A program made the translations under genes and the position numbers. From Chrysaora quinquecirrha (taxonomy: Eukaryota; Cnidaria; Scyphozoa; Semaeostomeae; Pelagiidae): a stretch of 64,000 nucleotides of DNA. Positions 58,701 to 64,000 of this stretch are shown here, one piece after another. The stretch covers positions 1,311,250-1,375,249 of the forward strand of contig JACTAT010000014.1 of the NCBI GenBank assembly GCA_014526335.1, written 5' to 3'. Numbering within the stretch: position 1 is the stretch's first letter; every line of letters begins with the position of its first letter. A model generated the notes under the pieces. That model was not told where the DNA came from, did not search any database, and saw only the letters and a list, made by a program, of their open reading frames with translations.

Positions 58701-59273
58701 ATATACGGGTACGGTACGTGCCGCCAGAAAAATGTCAAAGTTACTCTGTCCTGTAGTCAAGTTTAAAAAAAGCTACCCTGTCCGTGAATCGCTTTTTAAG
58801 AAAGGAAACCCTGTACGGGAAGCTTTTTACAAATAATTTCTCGGAAAACTAATAGAACAGATTTTTGATAGTGCTAGGGTGATTCGTGCGTTGTCTTTCA
58901 AGGGAATTTCATCAGAAGTGCAAATTTGGCAATTCTTATTGTCTGAATTACACAACATCGATGTGAAATCAGTATGTTGGAAAACTGACACAACAATTTC
59001 TTAAGTTTCTTAACTCCTTCCTCCTAGTTCTAAAAGTTTCTTAACTTTTGGGGTGTCGAGTTCTAGGTTTCTTATAAACCGGTTTCTTATAAAAAAAACG
59101 TGTCATCTGTCCCGCGGCACGTCCCCGTATGTCAAAACATATGAGTACCTCCAACCCCGGGAAGGACTCCTTGTAGTAATCAAATTTTGTTGATCTAATT
59201 AGATGTAGTATTTTTGTTTAATTCTAGGGAACAACAAGACAACGAAGAAACTACACCGATGCTATTTGAGTGA
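43786..59273 (+). CDS. SLC18B1: SLC18B1-like major facilitator superfamily transporter
   Basis: Exons: 43786-43977, 46051-46146, 46880-46953, 47850-47997, 49840-49908, 50067-50157, 51668-51739, 52440-52510, 53570-53667, 54909-55003, 55909-56004, 56457-56530, 57008-57074, 57596-57622 and probably 59228-59273. The translation follows human SLC18B1 in order: SYSMIAPFFP-type first helix, FGFLDLLPNGRIFIAGCF, METFYGVGMMAGPPIGGF, FLEPSLQNHL, YIADKKDRRV, GYLLLGPMPIF and GAIAGPTVGGILVEYTNF. The length of about 440 codons compares with 456 in human. SLC18B1 is a vesicular polyamine transporter in mammals; transport here is inferred. Exons 9 and 12 each lack one base. The stretch for the final helix between 57622 and 59228 is not found. 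The last exon reads NEETTPMLFE, like the acidic human tail, only in a phase that does not follow directly from exon 14. Confidence 0.87.
44097..44482. mobile_element. Family D element, AAGAAAC subtype (copy D4)
   Basis: Ends TACACTCTTTTTTTT and AAAAAAATGAGTGTA. Eight sites read AAGAAAC or GTTTCTT (AGTTTCTTAGCAGTTTCTTA, GAGTTTCTTATAAATGG). The site order matches D2 and D6. SLC18B1-like intron 1. Confidence 0.85.
44485..44830. mobile_element. Element I1: TIR CACGCTAGCGAATCTATACG with CCACCACA words
   Basis: The left CACGCTAGCGAATCTATACG and right CGTATAGATTCGCTAGCGTG are perfect inverses. The interior repeats ACCCACCACA, AAACACCACCACAT and AGTAGTGCTTATCC. It begins two bases after D4 ends. A truncated copy lies at 53885. 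Confidence 0.85.
45025..45204. mobile_element. Family F element (TACAGTGGAAC ends)
   Basis: TACAGTGGAACTTTCATTAA and GGAGGTTTCAATGTA are inverted ends. The interior carries AGCGGACACCTCTCTACAC and GGTCCCACAGGTGTCCG. Ends of this kind are common in pogo/Tigger-like non-autonomous elements. Related: 46680 and 52859. Confidence 0.7.
45553..45977. mobile_element. Element W5: iterated GAATTAGCCCC words
   Basis: AATCCTCGAATTAGCCCCC at the left is inverted as GGGGGCTAATTCGAAGATT at the right. About fifteen copies of CGAATTAGCCCC or CGAATAAGCCCC fill 45560-45780, then two more follow near 45905. The word is the TIR itself. The 94-codon frame over it is repeat-derived. Confidence 0.85.
46680..46833. 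mobile_element. Family F element, diverged copy
   Basis: Contains CTTATAGCGGACACCTCTCC, AACATTGGTCCACAGGTG and TATAGGGTTCCAATG, matching 45025-45204. SLC18B1-like intron 2. Confidence 0.6.
47421..47655. mobile_element. Family B element, single complete copy
   Basis: AAGGCCTGGCCAAACGATC at the left and GATCCTTTGGCCAGGGCTT at the right are inverted. The interior repeats CAAACATTG, AAAACATTGC and AGCAATGTTT words. SLC18B1-like intron 3. Confidence 0.85.
48269..48436. repeat. Two diverged direct copies of an 80-85-bp unit
   Basis: TTGGTCTAATTTCCATATAT with TGCGGTAATAACATGCAATA is repeated as TGGGTCTAACTGCCATGCAT with TGCAGTCCTAGCATGCAAGA, each ending near GATGCATGTG / AAGCATGTG. SLC18B1-like intron 4. 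Confidence 0.6.
48795..49166. mobile_element. Family D element, AAGGAAC subtype (copy D5)
   Basis: Ends TACACGTTTTTTTATAAGG and TTATTAAAAAAAAACGTGTA. Nine AAGGAAC/GTTCCTT sites (TTAAGGAACTTTAAGGAACT, AGTATAAGGAACTTTC) and one exception, CTAAGAAACTC. SLC18B1-like intron 4. Confidence 0.85.
49364..49769. mobile_element. Family D element, AAGGAAC subtype (copy D6)
   Basis: Ends TACACGCTTTTTTTATAAGG and TTATAAAAAAAAGCGTGTA. Seven sites read AAGGAAC or GTTCCTTA (AGTTCCTTAATAGTTCCTTA, GGTTCCTTATAAAGTGG). Shared flanks such as GGCCTAGTTC and GGGCCTTCTACAT align it site for site with D2. Confidence 0.87.
50192..50684. mobile_element. Element W4: iterated GCGGAATTATGGGT
   Basis: Left arm CCTCGGGTTGGGGGGATC and GGTACGGGGACGTGCCAT; right arm ATGGCACGTTCCAATCC and GGATCCCCCCGAGG-like sequence (GATCCCCCCGAGG), its diverged inverse. 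Eight interior copies of GCGGAATTATGGGT or close variants. SLC18B1-like intron 6. Confidence 0.8.
50890..51607. mobile_element. Two adjoining family B elements
   Basis: Copy one is about 50890-51170 and copy two about 51165-51607, each starting with a CCAAxCAATCAAACATTG-type end and closing on AATGTTTGATC. Interiors repeat CAAACATTG and AAAACATTGC. SLC18B1-like intron 6. Confidence 0.75.
51913..52200. mobile_element. Family E element, right arm lost
   Basis: Left arm ATTGCGATAAAAGCAG, CTGACACTCCTCGGAG, AATAGACCAAAACAG; interior CGCCAATCAGAAATGCG. No inverted partner is found on the right. SLC18B1-like intron 7. Confidence 0.65.
52859..53021. mobile_element. Family F element, good copy
   Basis: TATAGCGGAACCTCCATAAA and TATAGGTTCCACTGTA are inverted ends. 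The interior has CCGCTATAAGGAGG and TTGTCCGTTGTTTGGAGG words. SLC18B1-like intron 8. Confidence 0.7.
53272..53415 (+). mobile_element. tRNA-derived SINE-like element
   Basis: GCGTTGTGGTGTAATCC (A box-like) is followed by TCAGGGTTCGAGCGCAGCC (B box-like) and ACGGTAGCGTCACAGCC. The same body occurs inverted at 40155-40262. No cloverleaf can be closed, so it is not a tRNA gene. Confidence 0.6.
53885..53960. mobile_element. Truncated copy of element I (CACGCTAGCG end)
   Basis: CACGCTAGCGAATCTATACG and CACTACTTTGGTGGTATATT match 44485-44830, but the other end is missing. SLC18B1-like intron 9. Confidence 0.7.
54491..54828. mobile_element. Element W2: ACGTGCCGCC-type TIR iterating ATTTTCACGATTTT
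   Basis: GGGGACGTGCCGCC at 54532 is inverted as GGGCGGCACGTCCC at 54785, with outer CCCCGGGGACAC against GTGCCCCCCCC. Six interior units of about 33-37 bp contain ATTTTCACGATTTT or close variants. SLC18B1-like intron 9. Confidence 0.78.
56052..56280. mobile_element. Family D element, AAGCAAC subtype (copy D7)
   Basis: Nearly the same sequence as 5822-6073, minus a GTACCAGGCATTCTGCGACG-containing segment. Four AAGCAAC-type sites. Ends TACACTTTTTTTAATAAGC and GCTTATTGAAAAAAAAAGTG. SLC18B1-like intron 11. Confidence 0.85.
56356..56446. mobile_element. Family E right-end fragment
   Basis: CGGTCTGTTTCTGACGTTTA and CTGAGGAGTGTCAGACG match one arm of 32905-33272. It ends just before SLC18B1-like exon 12. 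Confidence 0.6.
56715..56785 (+). mobile_element. tRNA-like SINE head
   Basis: GTAGCTCAGTGG (A box) and GGTTCGAATCC (B box) lie at tRNA-like spacing, but GAGCTCT has no pairing partner at the 3' side, so an acceptor stem cannot form. SLC18B1-like intron 12. Confidence 0.55.
57835..58142. mobile_element. Inverted-repeat element with GTGCTGAGACAGTG ends
   Basis: CAGTGCTGAGACAGTG at the left is inverted as CACTGTCTCAGCACTC at the right. The interior has CATGTGGCACAGC and TCTGTGGCACTTG. It lies in the interval where the missing SLC18B1 exon should be. Confidence 0.55.
58672..59170. mobile_element. Element W3: ACGTGCCGC-type TIR with a nested family D remnant
   Basis: GAGGGGTACTTGACTATCC and ACGGTACGTGCCGC at the left correspond to GCGGCACGTCCCCGTATG and GAGTACCTCCAACCCC inverted at the right. 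Interior words include TACCCTGTCCGTGAATCGC and AACCCTGTACGGGAAGC. A family D right half (58998-59104) with GTTTCTTA words is embedded. Confidence 0.7.
58998..59104. mobile_element. Family D right-half fragment, AAGAAAC subtype (copy D9)
   Basis: TTTCTTAAGTTTCTTAACTCC, shortened here to its core TTAAGTTTCTTAACT, then GGTTTCTTATAAACCGG and a TTATAAAAAAAACGTGT end. Its CCTTCCTCCTAGTTCTAAAA is the inverse of a segment in D10. Confidence 0.7.
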
Positions 59274-59494
59274 TTCTTTGAATTGGTTCTTCTGACAGTG
59301 GTTCTTTTGGCTTCCAAGGTATTCGTTCTCTTCTCCACTATCTGAGTGTTGATTTTTCAATAGTTTTCAATAGTGCAATAAGAACCGACATGTACAGGCG
59401 AAGTAAGGAACCCAGAGTTGACAGTAAAGGTTCCACTATAAATATATATGTTTTCAATATATTAATGAATTTATGTTTGATATTCATATTCTAT

Positions 59495-60236
59495 ATCAGG
59501 GGCGCAAATCGAAAAAATTATTGGGGGGGTGTCATGAAGTGGGACCGAAGGGTATTGGTCTTTGTGTGCCGAAAAGCGCACCCACCTAGGGGGGTTCGGG
59601 GGCATGCTCCCCCGGAAAATTTTGAAAAATTGGGTTGCTAGAATCGCTCTGGTGACCGTTTCAGGACTCTTTTAATGTAATTTTTGCGCAGCCCAGCTGT
59701 TGAAGAAAACCTAAGAAACAACAAGTTTTGTCAAAATTTATGTCGATGTTGTAATGTCGCCTGGCGCCCGGAATTGTCCAGAAACATAAAAAATAAGGCC
59801 AGAAATGGCTGACACAACTTGTCTTTGTTGTACAGCTAGGCATCTCCTGACTAACGGCAGTATTGACTACCAATACATTGTACTGTCATGAAGGGATTGG
59901 GTTGCAATTGGCCGAAAGTTGTCCCGCCTAGCTGCTCTGGCCCTTTTGTTTGCTAATTTGTTCTTTCAAGGAAACATCATCACTATTTCCTGCTATGCAA
60001 AACAGCGTGGTGAATTAAGTTCAGTGTTCAATGATCTGCATGAGAGCAATTTTTTACCGATTTTTCTTTGGGTTTCGGGTACAACTCTGTTTATTACTAT
60101 TGAAAATGAAAATAATTTAGTTCAGAGCCAGATCGGGACCGACTTTATTCACTATAAAGTAGCTACTGGGACCGGTTGGAAAAATTATTCAAGATAAGGG
60201 GTGTCACAGCCCCACACCCCCTCATTTGCGCCCCGC
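59495..60236. mobile_element. hAT-like non-autonomous element
   Basis: CAGGGGCGCAAAT at the left and ATTTGCGCCCC at the right are inverted, with GGGGGTGTCA / TGTCACAGCCCC inside. No clear 8-bp duplication was found. An open 92-codon stretch inside has no recognised domain. Confidence 0.65.
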
Positions 60237-60834
60237 ATCCATGCCCACTTTTTGAAGATTCTGTTTCGCTAACCCTTCACGTAAGCCAGCAAATTCGTCT
60301 TGCTTTGAAACTTAGAATGCGTGGCGAAACTAGATGCGTTTCCACAAGCTTTTGATGTCTGCCAAGCAATGTTGAATGTTGGCATCTTTCGCCAAGCCGT
60401 TTCAGTTGTGGAGCGTAAAAGTCTCATGGGAAAATTTGAGTTTCTATACAATGGGCCTTGATTCGGAATGAAGTTTGGTACGAAGTCAATTGCGTGGGTA
60501 TAGACACGACGCGACATATTTGAAAATATGGTACAGTAGAAATTTTCAGTAAGGGAATCTTCGCCTCATGAAACAACCGGAATTACTGTACGGTCCTTTC
60601 AGGAGATGTTTTGCAGCAAATTTTACTTCAAACTCACGTTTAATCTAAAAGAAAGGCTTCAAATCCAACCATATCTGCTCAAGGAGACATTTAATGATGT
60701 ATTTTCTTGTTTGTGAGTTAGTTGCTTGTATCTTGTTTCCTGAATTTCTGCACATATTTTCACCTTTTGTCGTTGTAGATTTCTTTACTCTCTTTTTCTT
60801 CCATTATTCGTGAGTTTTGCGCAAAATTCGCTGA
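60237..60834. other. Intergenic sequence with no recognised feature
   Basis: No splice-supported exon, RNA or repeat end is seen. Confidence 0.4.
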
Positions 60835-61029
60835 ACTACCTCTCCTAAACCGACCGCAATTCCAGTCGTTGCACACGGTGAGGATGCCCTTACTGGAAAT
60901 GTCCACCATTTCCCAGAAAATGTCGCGCCTGACCCAGACCTCTTTGAAAAGGTCTTTCGGCGCAACATATGGCTCCCGCGTCTTGAGGCATACTATAAGT
61001 ACATGTCCACTTCTATTAAGAGTTATTAG
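60835..61029 (+). CDS. Possible coding fragment, unknown family
   Basis: A 64-codon open stretch after a TGA reads IPVVAHGEDALTGNVHHFPE and later DLFEKVFRRNIWLPRLEAYY before TAG (61027-61029). Composition looks like real protein, but there is no ATG, and I do not recognise the family. It could be a terminal exon or an old transposon fragment. Confidence 0.35.
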   Translation, partial: TTSPKPTAIPVVAHGEDALTGNVHHFPENVAPDPDLFEKVFRRNIWLPRLEAYYKYMSTSIKSY

Positions 61030-61606
61030 ATTTTTGACATGAGCTTATAATATGAAGAAAATCAGAGTAAGGCGTTGGTTTATTTAATTTAAAACTCATC
61101 TACGGATTCCGATTTGAAAAGATTTTTGGGAGATTTTAACAAAAGATGACTTTAAAAACGGATGTTTCCTCTGCATCTTTAATTACGTAAACAACATCAA
61201 CGTTATTTTCCTGAAAATCTTTTAATCTGACTGCTTCACATCCGATTCGTATTTGACTTAGACAAGCTGGATCTATGTCTCTTGTTTCCTTGTATCTCTC
61301 AGCTTGTTTTCTTCCCGCGTAGCCATTCTGCCGTCGGACAAACAAGCCCGATTGATAAAAACAATAAGATTTCCCTTGTAAACATAGAGAACTGCATGAT
61401 AACTAACGTATGTTATTGTTCTTTTTGTTGCCTTATACGATCGCCGACAATATACCCTTCGACATGTGGTATACTATTTTCTCAAATTGCTCTTTCATAT
61501 TTGTTGCTATTGAGTCAGGTATTATCTTCTGCCAATATCAAATCTGCATTTGGTGATTCGACCTTATTTTGACCTCAGAGAAGTTTTCACCTAACACCAT
61601 ACAAAG

Positions 61607-61670
61607 ATGAGACTAGCTGCATATTTAGTTTGCCTGTTTTCCATCGTAAGAGTTCATCAGTGCACTGAAG
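61607..61670 (+). CDS. Possible signal-peptide first exon
   Basis: ATG opens MRLAAYLVCLFSIVRVHQC then TE, a short basic start, hydrophobic core and polar end as in a secretory signal. It ends in phase 1 at a GTATTT donor. No following exon was recognised in the remaining 2.3 kb, so the gene would continue beyond the window. Confidence 0.4.
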
Positions 61671-61852
61671 GTATTTTCTAAATCTTTGCAAATGTTCCTA
61701 TATTTCTGTTTATTTATCTTTCACGTATTTTGAATTTCTCCAGTCTTTTGATTCCTGTTGAGTTAGTTATTGCGAAGTAATGTTAAATATTTCATCACTT
61801 TATGCCAAATTTGAATTTATCCCCACACAAATTACGTTATCAAATGGCCCCT

Positions 61853-62251
61853 TTTGCCTAACAATCAAACATGGTTTGTCAAACATTTGAAAACAAAATT
61901 TGAACATTTGGACAAGTAACACGTCAAAAACATTGCTGGATGGGTAGAATTTGCTAAGCAACGTCTTTTGCTGGGCGAAAGAAACAAATGCACACTTTTT
62001 TTATAGGAATATCCTAATTTTTGCCGAGGCTCGAACTTTTCCATTGTTATTCTTAAATTTCCATTGTTCTTTGGCAATTTTGAGCCTGAATATTCTTATA
62101 GACTGTATTCTTATAAAAAAAGTGTGTGTTTGACATGACGAACAATGTTTTTCGACGCGACCAACGGTAAAACAGTTTGTTTCACAAACAATTTCACAAA
62201 CAATTTTCAAATGTTTGACAGACAATGTTTGAACTTTCGGTCAGGACCTAG
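61853..62251. mobile_element. Family B element carrying a nested family D element
   Basis: GCCTAACAATCAAACATGG at the left and CAATGTTTGAACTTTCGG then TCAGGACC at the right. The interior repeats AAACATTG words. It is split by D8 (61991-62126). Confidence 0.75.
61991..62126. mobile_element. Family D element, AAGAAT subtype (copy D8), 136 bp
   Basis: CACACTTTTTTTATAGGAAT and TTCTTATAAAAAAAGTGTG are inverted ends. The word is TATTCTTA (three times), a further variant of the family word. It is inserted in a family B element. Confidence 0.78.
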
Positions 62252-63107
62252 TAGTTGTGCACTTAAGCAGCAAAACTGGGCTGTGAGTGTTCCTCTATAT
62301 AATGTTTCCAAATACCCCCAAACTTCCCCATGCAAAAGCGCTTCTTACTTATGTTTAAATTGCTAACAAGAACGTTATGTATATCTTAAAAATATTACAA
62401 AAATCAACTCTTTTGCTGTATGTGTAGCTTAATAGCTAGCTCATCCCTAATACTGGGGTATTTCTTCGTTCCATTCCATTCGTCCATGTAACTATTGTCT
62501 TTCGTGAATAGCCACCTTTTTAGGAAATATTGGTACGAAAGTTTCAGCTTTAACAGGTCAAAAAATTTCAGTTTCAGTTTAGAAACCCAAACCATTTTAG
62601 GCCATGTTTGCTTGTTTTATCCCCGCTACCCCCCAAAACCCCGCTATTGAACCCACGTAGCTGTTTTCACAGCTGAGTACTGTCCCAAACTCTTTCTAGT
62701 AATATCAAGCTAAACGTGAACCTAAATTCTGCTTTTATTCCCACGGAGCTTAGTACTTTCCTCCATTCCACCTCTCCCCTTTGTTTTTTTCCTTCCCCAA
62801 CGTAACTGCAGTTATAAACAGAATTTTTTTGTTTAATTTTGTCATTTCTATTTTCAAAATAGATAGATATTAGACCATTAAAAACACGTTTTAAAAATGT
62901 GCCGTCGAATGTTTATTAAAACATTAACATAATTGGACGATGTGACCACGCATCGGATTAATCTGTTTTTCCTTTTATAAAAACCAAATAAATGAGAATT
63001 AGCAATATTTCTCAACCCTATGTTATAATAGCCTTGCAGTTACGAAAGCTATTTCTAATTTGATAACAAGATCTCACTAAGGGGTTTTTTAATCTGTAGT
63101 CCAAAAA
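62252..63107. other. Intergenic sequence with no recognised feature
   Basis: AT-rich, stops in all frames, no convincing exon after the possible signal exon at 61607. Confidence 0.4.
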
Positions 63108-63386
63108 CCAAAAGGCAAGGCAGGTTCTGTGTAGACAAAAGGAGTTCGTTTTCTCACTTGGACTCTTTAATTAATTCTATTGATCTTCCCGCTGCAGCCG
63201 GCAAGATGATTGGTGTTTAAAACACAATGCCAGTTCACGTGCGTTTTCTGATTGGTGCATTCCGCATCTGGGTATAAATTCCGCTCCGCCTTTTTCAAGT
63301 CTGTTTCTGACATACTCTGAGGAGTGTCAGACGAAAAAAGCTTTTAAGTATGCCCGAAAAAGCTTCCGCTGTTCATCGCAATTTTG
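63108..63386. mobile_element. Family E element, inverted orientation, left arm partial
   Basis: CAGGTTCTGTGTAGACAAAA and GGACTCTTTAATTAATTC match the interior of 32905-33272 inverted. The right arm has CTGAGGAGTGTCAGACG and AAGTATGCCCGAAAAAG. GATTGGTG words recur inside. Confidence 0.75.
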
Positions 63387-64000
63387 ATATTTCTAATTTT
63401 TAGGCTAATAATGAACTTGTTAAGAGAAGAAACTCAGGGTAAAGTCAAGGATGATTTTGCATGCTTAAAACTTCACAAAACATTGCATCATGATTGGTCC
63501 ACCCATCAAATCGAAGCGATCTGATTGGAGGAAATTGAATCTGGTTAAATGAGACCGGTGATAGTGTGCATCAGTTCTATGTATCGCATGGTGCCTCTGT
63601 AGCATCCAACAGCAACACTGAGCTATGGGCGTGAGCGTGATTTCTCTTTTCGGGTGTAAAGAGACAGAGAAATGTATCAACCAAAATTGTCAACATTAAC
63701 ATTTGCGACAGATTTTCTTGCTCTTATAGAAATAGAGTTTCGTTTTAGTTTCCTCCGAAATAAATACGAAAACTACAATGCCAGCAAAAGGAACATCCCC
63801 ATAGTTTTGTCACACCCCCAACAAGTGTGACTACCCCTTTCTTACTGGGAAATACAGAAAATAAAAGTCCCGAAACAATCTTTCGTTTTGTGTATAGACT
63901 GAGCTTTGATAAGATGCATCTCGGGTTCTCGTGGGGGTATTCCCAACCGAAGAAAATCAACATTGTTTAGGGGGGGGGGTTGTCCTGCTACCACTTGAGT
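63387..64000. other. Intergenic sequence with no recognised feature
   Basis: Two - strand frames of about 70 codons lack motifs or splice context. A G-run is at 63970-63980. Confidence 0.4.

Overview
The window looks like nuclear DNA from an early-branching animal, most likely a cnidarian such as a coral or anemone. This is inference. It rests on intron-rich animal genes with GT-AG introns, an AT-rich background, and very dense small inverted-repeat transposons. No protein, RNA or repeat search was run; every identity is from pattern recognition and hand translation.

Three host genes lie on the + strand. (1) 666-9418: a MAP9-like microtubule-associated protein with a large coding minisatellite in its first visible exon. 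(2) 30837-40804: a GDPD1/GDPD3-like glycerophosphodiester phosphodiesterase with ten exons and intact catalytic motifs, but no recognisable last exon. (3) 43786-59273: an SLC18B1-like major facilitator transporter with about fifteen exons. MAP9 and SLC18B1 carry three single-base frame breaks in otherwise good exons, which look more like assembly indels than decay. A possible secretory first exon sits at 61607-61670. The three genes share no obvious pathway.

Between MAP9 and GDPD lies a repeat-rich block of about 20 kb. It contains an intact seven-exon, 1238-residue DDE/RNase H-like transposase-like gene on the - strand (18105-23161), a decayed relative of it (about 11020-13510), two U6 snRNA-derived fragments (15557-15626 and 26177-26243), tandem arrays with periods of about 243, 132, 184 and 40-42 bp, and a cluster of TGACGT words.

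The most unusual signal is in the introns and intergenic DNA. Many terminal-inverted-repeat (TIR) elements have interiors made largely of one short word repeated several to ten times. In one family (TIR near ACACTTTTTTTATAAG) the word is AAGCAAC in some copies, AAGGAAC in others and AAGAAAC in others, and nearly all sites inside one copy agree. In a second group, four elements share an ACGTGCC-type inner TIR but each repeats a different word. This within-copy agreement is not expected from independent mutation and is the best candidate here for undescribed biology.
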